Source: Enhygromyxa salina (GTDB lineage Bacteria; Myxococcota_A; Polyangia; Nannocystales; Nannocystaceae). Taken from it: DNA of 64,000 nucleotides. The notes below the pieces were generated by a model. That model searched no databases, was not told the DNA's origin, and was given only the letters and a program-made list of their open reading frames with translations. The position numbers were made by a program, and so were the translations under genes. The stretch lies in assembly GCF_002994615.1 (NCBI RefSeq), contig NZ_PVNK01000164.1, positions 1 through 64,000 of the forward strand, read 5' to 3'. Below, piece after piece: positions 39,911 through 50,813 of the stretch. The stretch's first letter is position 1, and every line of letters begins with the position of its first letter.

Positions 39911-39951
39911 CTAGACCTAAATCGAGCGCTGCGCGCTTGATTTAGGTCTAG
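39911..39951. repeat. Inverted repeat CTAGACCTAAATC(G/A)AGCG
   Basis: CTAGACCTAAATCGAGCG, loop CTGCG, then CGCTTGATTTAGGTCTAG pair at 17 of 18 positions. Degenerate half-sites of the same sequence occur at about 39825 and 21241-21265. The right arm ends in the CTAG that begins the neighbouring element. Confidence 0.85.
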
Positions 39952-40043
39952 CAGCCCGTGGTGCAATGCCTCGTGTCGCCTCGCGCCGGAATTTTTCCCC
40001 GAGGGCGCGAAGCCAAAACGCCGCTGTACCGGGCGTACTGCTA
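39949..40043. repeat. 95-bp copy of the TAGCAGCCCG element
   Basis: It begins TAGCAGCCCGTGGTGCAATG and shares with 62997-63160 the same continuing core (GCCGGAATTTT, then GGGCGCGAAGCCAAAACGCC, then GTACCGGGCGTACTGC). It ends CTGCTA, a shortened right end. Confidence 0.85.
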
Positions 40044-40082
40044 GACTCTCTCGAGCCTGAATCGAAGCTCGGGAGCGCGCGG

Positions 40083-42401
40083 ATGAGCGCGAGCTTCGGG
40101 TACCCTGCCCCGGTGACCCGCGCGCTGCTGATCACCCAGTGTTTGCAGGAGGACTTCGTCGGGCGCATCGCCGCCCACGCGCCGCTGCCCAACAAGCTCC
40201 ATGTCGGCGAGGCCGAGGCCCGGCGCCTGCTCGGCGAGGATCCCCAGACGGGCCCCGTCGCCCAGCTCCTGGCCTGGGTCCGCTCGCTGCCCGAGGGCGC
40301 GGTCACGCAGCTCCACGTCCGGGACTGGCACGACCCCCAGGACCCGCGCCAGGCCGCCCACCTCGACACCTTCGGAGTCCACTGCGTCGCGGGCAGCCCG
40401 GGCGCGCGTCTGCTCGGCGAGCTCGACGAGGAGGTCGAGCGCAACCCGAGCGCGTCCTACATCGACGCGATCGGACTCAACGACTTCGAGGGCACCGATC
40501 TCGAGCCCCGGATCCGGGCCGTCCAAGCCGAGGCCGACGGGCCCCTGCGCGTCGCCGTCGTCGGCGTGTGGACCGAGGCCAAGGTCACCTTCTTGCTCTA
40601 CGACCTGGTCACGCGGCTCGGGCTCACGCAGCTCGCCACCTGCTCGGCGCTGACCGCGAGCTCGTCGCGGGCCAAGCACTTCGCCGCCCTCGAGCAGCTG
40701 CGGACGATCCTCGGGGTTCAGATCTGCGACTCGGTCGGGGAGCTGGCGGCGTTCTTGTGTCCGGGGACCGAGGCGCCCTCGCCCCGGCTCCCCGCGCTCG
40801 GCCCGGGGCCCGAGATCCGCGGCGCCGACCCTGATCCAGACGACCGCGACCTGCTCGCGTACCTCTACCGAGACAGCGCGCGGCTCGAGCTCACGCCGCT
40901 CTCGGGCGGCTTCTCGGGCGCGGCGGTGTTCGCCGTCCGCAGCGAGGACGCGCTCGGCCACCTTCACTCGCCTTCGGTCGCCAAGCTCGGGCCGCGGGGT
41001 CTGCTCGCGAAAGAGCGGGTCGCGTTCGAGCGGGTCGAGCCGATCCTGGGCAACGACGCGCCGCGGGTGCTCGGCTACGTCGACCTCGGCGATCGAGCGG
41101 GCCTGAAGTACGCCTTCGCGGCCATGGGTCAGGGGGGAGTGCGGACCTTCAAGTCGCTCTACGAGGCGGACGCGCCGGTCGAGCGCCTCGTCCACGCCCT
41201 CGATGACGTGTTCGGCGATGTCCTCGGCCGCTTCGAGCGCGCGGCCTTGTACGAGCCGCTGCCGCTCCTGGCCCACTACGGCTTCTCGGTCCGCCACGCG
41301 CCGAGCGTGGCCCGCAACGTCGCGGCGATCGTCGGGCCCGAAGCGGCGGCGCGCTCAGCCCTGGTCCGCTTTTACGAGGACGCACTCCCGACGCTGGGGA
41401 GCCCGCCCGAGCATCACTTCGTGTCCTTCGTGCACGGCGATCTCAACGGCGCGAACATCCTGCTCGACGAGCGCGACAATGTCTGGCTGATCGACTTCTT
41501 CCACGCCGACCGGGCCCACGTGCTCAAGGATCTGGTCAAGCTCGAGAACGACCTCCTGTTCTTGTTCATGCCGCTCGCACACGAGGCCGCGCTCGCCGAG
41601 GGCAAGCGCCTCGTCGACGCGCTCGGGGCCGTCGAGGACCTCGCGGCCGAGCTGCCCGAGTCGCCCCCCGGCGTCACCCTCGCCCCGCTCCTGCGCGCGT
41701 GGGCGCTGTTGCGGACCCTGCGGGGCTACGTCGCGCGCTACTGCCGCTCCGATCGGGATCCGAGCCAACACCGCGTGGCCGCGCTTCGCTACGCCGCGCA
41801 CACCTTGAGCTTCGACGAGGCGAGCCCGCTCCAGCGGCGCCTGGCCCTGCACGCCGCAGAGGGCCACGCCCGCGCCGTAGAGGAGTTCTATCGGGCCGCG
41901 CGCGCGCTGCGGGTCGACTGGGTCGAGGCGCCCGAGCTCGCGGCGGCGCACGGCGTCGGGCTGACCCTGTGCCCGGGCCGCCGCGACCGCGGCCGCTCGC
42001 TCGACGAAGACCTCGCGGTGGTCCACGGCAGCGGAGCGCGGACCCTGGTCAGCCTCCTGCCCGCGAGCGAGCTGGCGTGGGCGGGCGTCGAGGCGCTGCC
42101 CGAGGCCGCGCGGGCTGCCGGGCTCAGCTTCCTCGAGCTCGCGATCCCGGATCAGGGGGTCGTCAGCCAGGCCGAGGTCGCGGGCCTGCTCGACGCGATC
42201 GAGGCCCATCGGGCGGTCGCGCCGGTCGTGGTCCACTGCATGGGTGGCCTCGGTCGCTCGGGGACCGTGGCGGCCTGCTTGCTCATCCGCCTCGGCGCGA
42301 CCGCCGACGCGGCCCTCGCCGCGGTCCGTGAGGCCCGGGGGCCGCGCTGTGTCGAGACGCGGGCACAAGAGGACTTCGTGCGGGCCTTCGCCGCGACCTG
42401 A
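40083..42401 (+). CDS. Tri-domain protein: nicotinamidase-like pseudoenzyme + APH-like kinase + dual-specificity phosphatase
   Basis: The protein has 772 residues. Domain 1 (~12-226) has the isochorismatase/nicotinamidase fold: 'ALLITQCLQEDF', 'VRDWHDP', 'GVHCVAGSPGARLL', 'VVGVWTEAKVTFLLYDL'. The triad looks lost: the usual Asp of 'VIDxQxDF' aligns with Cys20, and the catalytic Cys of 'GxxTDxCV' aligns with Lys167. Domain 2 (~265-575) resembles an aminoglycoside phosphotransferase/choline kinase fold: 'LSGGFSGAAVFAV' phosphate loop, 'VHGDLNGANILLD' (Asp453, Asn458) and 'VWLIDFFHA' (Asp471). Domain 3 (~620-772) is a cysteine phosphatase with intact 'VHCMGGLGRSGT' (Cys719, Arg725) and a 'IPDQGV' acid loop (Asp690). 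GGGAG lies 7 bp before the ATG. Substrates are unknown. It converges with selB, 3 bp apart. Confidence 0.8.
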   Translation: MSASFGYPAPVTRALLITQCLQEDFVGRIAAHAPLPNKLHVGEAEARRLLGEDPQTGPVAQLLAWVRSLPEGAVTQLHVRDWHDPQDPRQAAHLDTFGVHCVAGSPGARLLGELDEEVERNPSASYIDAIGLNDFEGTDLEPRIRAVQAEADGPLRVAVVGVWTEAKVTFLLYDLVTRLGLTQLATCSALTASSSRAKHFAALEQLRTILGVQICDSVGELAAFLCPGTEAPSPRLPALGPGPEIRGADPDPDDRDLLAYLYRDSARLELTPLSGGFSGAAVFAVRSEDALGHLHSPSVAKLGPRGLLAKERVAFERVEPILGNDAPRVLGYVDLGDRAGLKYAFAAMGQGGVRTFKSLYEADAPVERLVHALDDVFGDVLGRFERAALYEPLPLLAHYGFSVRHAPSVARNVAAIVGPEAAARSALVRFYEDALPTLGSPPEHHFVSFVHGDLNGANILLDERDNVWLIDFFHADRAHVLKDLVKLENDLLFLFMPLAHEAALAEGKRLVDALGAVEDLAAELPESPPGVTLAPLLRAWALLRTLRGYVARYCRSDRDPSQHRVAALRYAAHTLSFDEASPLQRRLALHAAEGHARAVEEFYRAARALRVDWVEAPELAAAHGVGLTLCPGRRDRGRSLDEDLAVVHGSGARTLVSLLPASELAWAGVEALPEAARAAGLSFLELAIPDQGVVSQAEVAGLLDAIEAHRAVAPVVVHCMGGLGRSGTVAACLLIRLGATADAALAAVREARGPRCVETRAQEDFVRAFAAT

Positions 42402-42404
42402 GCC

Positions 42405-44453
<2,049 letters not shown>

Positions 44454-44538
44454 GCCGGAGTGTAGCGCGCGGACCGGCCGTCCGCCTCGCGGCGCTCCCG
44501 GCACAGGCTGGACCTGTCCGCCAGGCCGTCAGTATTTC

Positions 44539-46053
44539 TCAACGCGCGGAACGACCTCGCCGCTTCGAGCTCTCGACGACCATCGGGTCCGACGCGCAGC
44601 GCATCCCAAGGTCGAAGTGCCGTGTGCCAGCGCTGACCTCCGACGCACTCTGGCTCCGGAGCTCTTCAACCGTGTTGGTCAGCGCCGAACCGCCGAAAAT
44701 GAGCACACCAGAGTACCCACGATCGGCGCTCCACTCCCTCACGTTGCCACCCATGTCAACCAGCCCCCAACGACCGGTGCCGTCTCGGTAGCTGTCGACC
44801 GGCGCAGTCCCAACGAAGCCGTCGCTGCGACCGTAGAGCGGTTCCAGATCTTCGAAGGCCTTCGTGCACTCCTTGCCACACGCGTTGACGTGTTTGGCGC
44901 TCGGCGCGTCTTCACCCCACGGGAAGGTGCGGTTTTGCTGACCACCGCTGGCGGCCCAACGCCACTCCGCGCTGGTCGGCAGGCGCTTGTTCTGGGCGCG
45001 GCAGTAACTCGCAGCTTGGTCCCAAGTCAGGCAGTTGACGGGGTGTTTCCGCCGAGTCCCCCGGTCTTGGTTGCACAGGTCGTCAAAGCGATCGTGTTCC
45101 TCGTCAACGATGCCAGGCCAGTGGACCGTGGCAGGGGCCTCGGAGCAAGTGTGGCTGGCGGCGCAGTCTGCGTATTCGCGGACCGTCACCTCGTGTTGAT
45201 CGAGGCAAAAATTCGAACCAGCGGCGAACTCGATGAGCACCATGTCACTGGGGCAACGACCCTGCGCCGCGGGCACGCTGACGGGGATCTCGAGGAGTTC
45301 GATCTGCAGCAGAGACTGACAATCCTCGGGTGGGGCGTAGCTGCTGTAGGACTGCTGGGAGCGGCACGAATCTGGATTGCCGTCGCTGCTGTAGTAGCCC
45401 TCGTGGCGACTCGCACCAACACCCGCACCCGCGCCATGGACTTCGGCGCCCGCCTTGAACGACCCGCCAGTGGTCGAAGACAGCTCAAACGCGCCGACCA
45501 TCAGGCTTCCAACGACATGTGTCGCCTCCTCGCATCGGCGACCTTGCAAGAGGTCCCGCGCTGGCGCGACGGAGACCCCGGCATATTGACCGACCAATTG
45601 CATGTCGAGGTGAAGCGCGCCGTGCTGCTCGACCACAGAGACGAGCTTCGCCGCGGCCAACGGAATCTTGGCCCACAGGTCACGGGCGTTGCGGATCTCG
45701 AGTTCGTCGTGTTTGGCCGAGACCTCAGTCCACCTGTAGTGGCCACCAACCTCGCAACCGCGCAAGACCTCCATCTCGCAGCCGGTATAGCGAACGACGA
45801 TGAGGGAATCCCTGCGTGTGAGCTCAGCCTCGAGCGCACTTCGTTGAGTCGAGGGCCACTCCACCAACAGCGGGCTCGAGTTGTCTACCGTGCTCGCGCA
45901 GCGTTGATAGTGGTGCTCTGCAGTTGGTCGCGGCCCACCGTTTCGAGATCCCCGACCCGAACACCCGACGCCGACGGTGACCCCGCAAACCAGCAAGCTG
46001 GCGGCCCCGGCTCGAGTCCATCGGTGAACGCCCCTGGTGGGTCTCCTGCGCAT
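44539..46053 (-). CDS. Formylglycine-generating-enzyme-like (SUMF1 domain) lipoprotein
   Basis: The protein has about 504 residues. The signal peptide ends 'VTVGVGC' (~31). Residues ~40-265 are an unknown envelope domain with conserved-looking Cys and a Gly/Ala/Ser-rich stretch. Residues ~275-490 are the FGE-sulfatase fold: '[27 protein letters not shown]', '[35 protein letters not shown]', 'FPWGED', '[18 protein letters not shown]' and 'FDLGMRCA'. The copper-binding Cys pair of true formylglycine-generating enzymes is not seen, so it is probably a surface or modifying relative rather than a sulfatase activator. I preferred the ATG at 46053; a start 63 bp upstream would lengthen the signal. 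It lies 85 bp upstream of selB, same strand. Confidence 0.82.
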   Translation of the reverse strand: MRRRPTRGVHRWTRAGAASLLVCGVTVGVGCSGRGSRNGGPRPTAEHHYQRCASTVDNSSPLLVEWPSTQRSALEAELTRRDSLIVVRYTGCEMEVLRGCEVGGHYRWTEVSAKHDELEIRNARDLWAKIPLAAAKLVSVVEQHGALHLDMQLVGQYAGVSVAPARDLLQGRRCEEATHVVGSLMVGAFELSSTTGGSFKAGAEVHGAGAGVGASRHEGYYSSDGNPDSCRSQQSYSSYAPPEDCQSLLQIELLEIPVSVPAAQGRCPSDMVLIEFAAGSNFCLDQHEVTVREYADCAASHTCSEAPATVHWPGIVDEEHDRFDDLCNQDRGTRRKHPVNCLTWDQAASYCRAQNKRLPTSAEWRWAASGGQQNRTFPWGEDAPSAKHVNACGKECTKAFEDLEPLYGRSDGFVGTAPVDSYRDGTGRWGLVDMGGNVREWSADRGYSGVLIFGGSALTNTVEELRSQSASEVSAGTRHFDLGMRCASDPMVVESSKRRGRSAR

Positions 46054-46214
46054 CGAGCTTGACGCTAACACGGCAGCCTTGACCAGGGACCGTCGAAGGG
46101 TCTCTGGCCACTGCACTGACGCCCAGCGCGTCGTTCACGCGGAACGAGAACAGTCCCTTTGCAGGAGGTGCCAGCGAATTTGAGCCTCTGGAGCCCACGA
46201 GCTCCATGCTGCCT

Positions 46215-46471
46215 CAGTCACACTGGGGCAGAAGCTCGCGCTCGTGCGGGCTGCTCATGTCGAGGGCGTCGATGGGATCGAGGAGGGTGGGGTCACCGAG
46301 GCCGAGCTGACCGCGGTGGTTGTAGCCCCAGCAGCGCACGCGGCCCGAGTCGAGCAGGGCGCAGGTGTGTTGGTCGCCCAGGGCGAGCTCCACGACCTGC
46401 GGCGAGGGGCCCCCTCCACCGCAGCCTTTACCGAGGACAACGCCAGCCGCTCCTGCTCGGGTCGAGCGCGG
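46215..46471 (-). pseudogene. Relic of an RCC1-repeat protein
   Basis: On the minus strand the frame reads [20 protein letters not shown], then [20 protein letters not shown], then [17 protein letters not shown] and a normal stop at 46215. This is one full, canonical RCC1 blade. Upstream the frame quickly hits a TAG (46472-46474) and no start codon with a family-like beginning is visible. It is therefore a truncated 3' remnant of a beta-propeller protein, a type common in myxobacterial lipoproteins. The rest of the 393-bp gap between 46117 and 46509 shows nothing else. Confidence 0.8.
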
Positions 46472-46509
46472 CTATCGCCCGCTACGCAGCGACCTCCTGG
46501 CGTCTCGGC

Positions 46510-47649
46510 TCAGACAAAGCGGAGCTTGAGCCAGGCCATGCGCAGGAGCTCGCCTGCGAACGCGAGCCGCCCGCCGAACTCTTGAATCAGCTGATCCCCG
46601 CGCAGCTCGTCGATCACACGCCGCACGGCGTCCTCGTCGATCGTCATCTCCATCGCCAGCTGTCGGCGCAGCTGCGCGAAGGTCATCGCGCGCTCCTCGG
46701 CGAGCGCGAGCTGATCCAGGATCGAGAACGCCAGCCCGCGCTGCGGCTGGATGTAGTGGTCGAGCAGCGGCGCGAATTCGTGGCGCAAGACCCAGGGCTC
46801 GCGGTCGAGATCGGACACGGCCTCGACCATGCAGCGCTCGAGATCGCCGTCGACGATCGGCTTGCGGCGCTTGACGAAGTGGGCCATGGCGCAGTGGATC
46901 CAGCGCGGCGTGTGATCGCAGTCGTCGGCCAGCGATCGGGCGAACGCGGCGCGGTCGCGGGCGGTGATGCTCTCGCCGAGCAGCAGGGCGCTGACGAGGC
47001 GGGCGCCGGCCTCGGGCCGCAGCTGCTCGAGGGTCACGCGGGCGCAGCGGTCGAGCAGCGCGGGCGCCAGCTCCGGGCGCACGCGTTCAACGCTGCGATC
47101 GAGGTGAGTGCTGCTGACGATCAACAAGCGCACGCGCGTGTCGCCGCCGCTGAGCTCGGCGAGGCTCTCACCCAAGGCGACGAGCTCGTCGCTGCCCGGC
47201 ATGCCCGAGCCTGCGAGGAAGCGATCGAAGTCATCGAGGACCAGGACCACGCCGACCGAGCGATCGTCGAGCTGGGCCTCGATCGCGGCGCGCAGGGCCG
47301 AGCTCGGATCTCCCTCGAGCTTGGTCGCCGACACCCGGCCCTCGCCATCGAGCACGGGCGCGACCGCGGCGCGCAGGGACTCGCCCGCGTCGGGGTCCCG
47401 CGAGAGCGCCTCGATGATCGCCGCCGACGCAGCCGCGGGACCGCGGAGCTCGGCCAGCGCGACCCGCCGCCCCGTCCACCCGGTCGGGGCGTCGGCGATC
47501 ATCAGTCGGGTGACGGTGGTCTTGCCGATCCCGCTCCGGCCCGTGAGGATCACGTTGCCCTCGATCAGGCGGGCCCACAGGCGGTCGACGTCGCCCTCGC
47601 GCCCGATCGCCTCGCCAAGCGGGACGGCACCGTTGGGATCCGCTTGCAC
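46510..47649 (-). CDS. AAA/STAND-like P-loop ATPase with C-terminal winged helix
   Basis: This 379-residue protein has a GTG start. The N-terminus 'LGEAIGREGDVDRLWARLIEG' precedes the Walker A 'GRSGIGKTT' (~37-45). The Walker B is 'VGVVLVLDDFDRF' (~135-147), and 'LLIVSSTHLDR' is a sensor-1-like strand. The region from ~280 is helical with 'ILDQLALAEERAMTFAQLRRQLAMEMTIDEDAVRRVIDELRGDQLI', a winged helix as in Orc/Cdc6- and STAND-type ATPases. No effector domain is fused, so it may act with a partner or by binding DNA itself. It lies 41 bp after the homocysteine methyltransferase stop on the same strand; an RCC1 relic follows. The function is unassigned. Confidence 0.75.
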   Translation of the reverse strand: MQADPNGAVPLGEAIGREGDVDRLWARLIEGNVILTGRSGIGKTTVTRLMIADAPTGWTGRRVALAELRGPAAASAAIIEALSRDPDAGESLRAAVAPVLDGEGRVSATKLEGDPSSALRAAIEAQLDDRSVGVVLVLDDFDRFLAGSGMPGSDELVALGESLAELSGGDTRVRLLIVSSTHLDRSVERVRPELAPALLDRCARVTLEQLRPEAGARLVSALLLGESITARDRAAFARSLADDCDHTPRWIHCAMAHFVKRRKPIVDGDLERCMVEAVSDLDREPWVLRHEFAPLLDHYIQPQRGLAFSILDQLALAEERAMTFAQLRRQLAMEMTIDEDAVRRVIDELRGDQLIQEFGGRLAFAGELLRMAWLKLRFV

Positions 47650-47690
47650 CGCCCGACGATACGATCGACCGGCCTCGCGGTGGGGTAGTT

Positions 47691-48650
47691 TTAAGGCACG
47701 AGCTCAGCCAGCCGCACGAACGCGCGTTCGCGGGCAAGCTCGTCGGGTTGCAGCCAACGCTTCATCGCGGCGATATAGGCCGGGGTCGATCCGCAGCAGG
47801 CTCCGGCGAGGTCCAGCGCGGGTCGACTGTGCATCCATGCATGGATCTGCTCGGCGAACACCTCTGGTTCGACGATGCGATCGACCCAGACGCCGTCGTA
47901 GCGCCGCTTGCCGAGGTGCGGGCTCGAGCCGAGCGGCCGCCCCGGGCCGACGCTGGCGATGAGGCTGTCGAGCGCCGCCGGGATCGCGTCGATCTGGGTG
48001 CAGTTGATGAGCAGCGCGTCGGGGACGCGGTGCTCGCCGCTCGCCCGGGTCAGCTCGGCGAGCTCGTCGAAGCTGTCGCCGCCGATCAGCCGGGTCCCGT
48101 CGGGCCGACTGACACGCTGCTGGGGCATGCCTGCGACCACCGCGAGCCACACGGGCACCGCGATCTCGGCCAGCCCCTCGAGCGCCAGCTTGGCCTCGCT
48201 CACGCGGGTGAAGGTCTCGAGCAGGATGAGATCGACCCCCGCGCCGACGAGCTGCGCGGCGAGGCTGCGGTACTCGGCGCGGGCGAGGTCCGGCTCGGCG
48301 CAGTCCTGGTCGTTCAGGGGTCGCGGCGGGATCGAGCCGGCCACGCGAAAACGCGCGAGGGATCGATCGCCCTCGAGCGCGCGTCGGCGCGCGAGCTCGA
48401 CGAGCTCGACCGAACGCAGGGCGAGCTCGCGCTGGCGCTCCCCGAGCCCGGCGACAGCCAGGGTGCTCGCGTGGAGCCCGAAGCTGTTGGTCGTCAGCAC
48501 CTGGGCGCCCGCGCGCAGGTAGTCCCAGTGGATCTCGGCCACGAGCTCCGGCGCGTCGAGCAGGGCCCGCGCGCTGAACAGCGGCGCGCGCAGGTCGAAG
48601 CCCCGCGCGCTCAGCTCGGTCGCCATCGCGCCGTCGAGCAGCACTGGCAT
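47691..48650 (-). CDS. Homocysteine S-methyltransferase family protein
   Basis: The 319 residues begin 'MPVLLDGAMATELSARGFDL', with the DGAMxTEL opening of the family. The zinc ligands are visible: 'LLINCTQ' (first Cys) and 'AGACCGSTPAYIAAM' (Cys pair). 'GAQVLTTNSFG' is the usual TNTF-like segment. The enzyme transfers methyl from S-methylmethionine or a related donor to homocysteine. It is close in length to MmuM-type enzymes. No methionine-pathway neighbours are seen. Confidence 0.9.
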   Translation of the reverse strand: MPVLLDGAMATELSARGFDLRAPLFSARALLDAPELVAEIHWDYLRAGAQVLTTNSFGLHASTLAVAGLGERQRELALRSVELVELARRRALEGDRSLARFRVAGSIPPRPLNDQDCAEPDLARAEYRSLAAQLVGAGVDLILLETFTRVSEAKLALEGLAEIAVPVWLAVVAGMPQQRVSRPDGTRLIGGDSFDELAELTRASGEHRVPDALLINCTQIDAIPAALDSLIASVGPGRPLGSSPHLGKRRYDGVWVDRIVEPEVFAEQIHAWMHSRPALDLAGACCGSTPAYIAAMKRWLQPDELARERAFVRLAELVP

Positions 48651-48681
48651 CCGGCCCCCTTCTTGTCTGGCCCCGCTCAGC

Positions 48682-49251
48682 TCAGGGCGCGCACTCGCCA
48701 GAGTCGGTCGCGCAGCAGTCGGTGGTGTTCATCAGACAAAAGGTCGGATCCCCCTCGGACGCGAGCGTCGGCATGGTCCGGCAGCCGTAGCCCTCGCGCC
48801 CGCACTGGTCGTCGCTCTCGCACTCGATGATGCACGAGGTGAACAGGCCCTTGGCGCCGACACAGGTCACGCCGCCGTTCGGATCGCAATCCGGCGCGTC
48901 GTGAACGAAGGTCGTCATCGTGTCGGGCAGCTCGCAGAACTTGCTGCAAAAGCCCCCGGGGAGGTCGTAGACGCCGAGGATGTTGGTGATGCACTCGGCG
49001 TCGGCGCCGAGGAGCGGCTCGCAGTCCGAGTTCTGCATGCACGGCGCCCCCCACTCGTCCATGATCGACGGCGTCGTGCCGTCCTTCTCGACCCACTCGG
49101 TGCCGCAGGCTTGACCGCCGTCGGTCTCGCCACCGGTCTCGCCACCGGTGCTGGTGGTCTCCTCGTCTTGAGCATCGCCGCCGTCGCAAGCGGGGACGAA
49201 GCACAACAGCCCGAGGGCCAGGCACGAGATCAGGGCTGACACGCGAGTCAT
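48682..49251 (-). CDS. Small Cys-rich lipoprotein
   Basis: This 189-residue protein has a signal peptide ending 'CFVPAC' (~22) and a Gly/Thr/Glu linker (GGETGGETDGGQ). The remaining ~140 residues have about 16 Cys in pairs such as 'CMQNSDCEPL', 'CSKFCELPD', 'CIIECESDDQC' and 'CCATDSGEC'. These resemble small disulfide-rich modules of myxobacterial surface proteins. No named family is assigned. The following gap to 49455 carries nothing I can support. Confidence 0.75.
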   Translation of the reverse strand: MTRVSALISCLALGLLCFVPACDGGDAQDEETTSTGGETGGETDGGQACGTEWVEKDGTTPSIMDEWGAPCMQNSDCEPLLGADAECITNILGVYDLPGGFCSKFCELPDTMTTFVHDAPDCDPNGGVTCVGAKGLFTSCIIECESDDQCGREGYGCRTMPTLASEGDPTFCLMNTTDCCATDSGECAP

Positions 49252-49455
49252 GGCCGGGAGGCTAGGGGTGCGCCGCTTCGATCGTCAAACCCTCGACCGT
49301 CGAAAGAGCGCGTAGGAGACCGCGCAGAAGCCTGCGCAGCGGGCTTTGCGGGCAATTCGCCATGTCCCGATGATCGGCACCGGAGGCCTCAGGCCGGCCC
49401 TATTCGAGGCCGCGCGGCGCCGACCCACGCAGGTGCGAAGCAGCGAAGTGCGCGC

Positions 49456-50679
49456 TCAAGATGTGCGCTGGAGCACACATGCGATGCCCTGCCCGACGCC
49501 GATGCACATGCTCGCCAGACCCCACTGGCCCCGCGTACGCCGCAGGTTGTGGACCAGGGTCGTGGTGATGCGGGCGCCCGAGCAGCCGAGCGGGTGGCCC
49601 AGCGCGATCGCGCCGCCGGACGGGTTGACCTTGTCGGGGTCGAGCTTGAGCGCCCGCATGCAGGCCAGGGTCTGGCTGGCGAAGGCCTCGTTGAGCTCGA
49701 TCGAGTCGAGCTCGCCAACGCCGACCCCGGCCCGCTGGAGGGCCTTGCGACTGGCGGGGATCGGCCCGATCCCCATCATGTTGGGGTGCACGCCCGCGTG
49801 ACCCCAGGCGACGATCCGGGCCATCGGCTGGAGCCCCAGCGCCTCGGCCCGCGCGAGCGAGGTGATCAGCAGCGCCGCGGCGCCGTCGTTGAGCGGTGAG
49901 GCGTTGCCAGCGGTCACGGTCCCGCCCTCGCGAAACACCGTGGGCAGCTTGGCGAGCTTCTCGAGCGAGGTGTCACGGCGGACCGACTCGTCGAGGGTCA
50001 CGCGGATCGGGTCCTTCTTGCGCCCCTGCGGCACGGTGATCGAGACCGTCTCGTCGTCGAACCACCCGTCGTCCTGAGCCGAGGCCGCGAGCTCGTGGCT
50101 GCGCAGGGCCCACGCGTCTTGATCTTCGCGGCTGATCTCGTGGCGCGTGGCGACGTTCTCGGCCGTGCCACCGAGGGACTCGATCGGGTACAGCGCGTCC
50201 ATCTTGCGGTTGATCATCCGCCAGCCGAGCGCGCTGTCGTAGATCTCGGGCTTGTTGTGGAAGGGCTTGTCGCCCTTGGGCATCACGTAGGGCGCGCGGG
50301 TCATGCTCTCGACCCCGCCCGCGATGTAGACCGCGCCCTCGCCGACCATCACGGCCTTGGCCGCCTGGATGATCGCCTCCATGCCCGAGCCGCACAGGCG
50401 GTTGACGGTCACGCCAGGGACCTCTTCGGGCAGCCCGGCGAGCAGCGCGGCCATCCGCGCGACGTTGCGGTTGTCTTCGCCGGCCTGGTTGGCGGCGCCA
50501 AAGTAGACGTCCTCGAGATCTTCGAGCGCGGCCGGGTAGCGCTCCTTGAGCGCCTGGATCACGTGGGCCGCGAGGTCGTCCGGGCGGACCGGCGCGAGGA
50601 CCCCACGGAAGCGGCCCATGGGCGTGCGCAGAGCGTCGACGATCACGGGCGTGCGTGCAGGATCCAGAGTCTCGGCCAT
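49456..50679 (-). CDS. Acetyl-CoA C-acyltransferase (thiolase)
   Basis: This 407-residue thiolase has the nucleophile Cys96 in 'VNRLCGSGMEAI', the 'GGVESMTRAPYV' loop, the catalytic 'GHPLGCSGAR' (His362) and a second Cys392 in 'MCIGVGQGIA'. The usual closing motif is CxGGGxG; here Gly-Val-Gly stands in the middle position, a small deviation. The protein is most like the beta-ketoadipyl-/3-ketoacyl-CoA thiolases of fatty acid or aromatic breakdown. No hydroxyacyl-CoA dehydrogenase is beside it, so its pathway is not fixed by context. Confidence 0.93.
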   Translation of the reverse strand: MAETLDPARTPVIVDALRTPMGRFRGVLAPVRPDDLAAHVIQALKERYPAALEDLEDVYFGAANQAGEDNRNVARMAALLAGLPEEVPGVTVNRLCGSGMEAIIQAAKAVMVGEGAVYIAGGVESMTRAPYVMPKGDKPFHNKPEIYDSALGWRMINRKMDALYPIESLGGTAENVATRHEISREDQDAWALRSHELAASAQDDGWFDDETVSITVPQGRKKDPIRVTLDESVRRDTSLEKLAKLPTVFREGGTVTAGNASPLNDGAAALLITSLARAEALGLQPMARIVAWGHAGVHPNMMGIGPIPASRKALQRAGVGVGELDSIELNEAFASQTLACMRALKLDPDKVNPSGGAIALGHPLGCSGARITTTLVHNLRRTRGQWGLASMCIGVGQGIACVLQRTS

Positions 50680-50813
50680 CCCCTTGTGCGTACCACGGTG
50701 TCTGCGGGCGTCGTGTTCGCGGGCGCTTGCGGACCCTCACGACGACCGGGGGCGAGGAGACAATGGACTCGCAAACTCACGACGGGGCCACGGCTTCCGA
50801 AGTAGGTACTCTC

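Larger units (their letters stand above)
39774..40082. other. Repeat-rich 309-bp intergenic region
   Basis: It lies between the divergent stress-protein and tri-domain genes. It contains a CTAGCCCTAAATCGAGCG half-site (about 39825-39842), a 41-bp hairpin (39911-39951), and a 95-bp copy of the TAGCAGCCCG element (39949-40043) that ends about 40 bp before the downstream start. I see no small gene. Confidence 0.75.
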
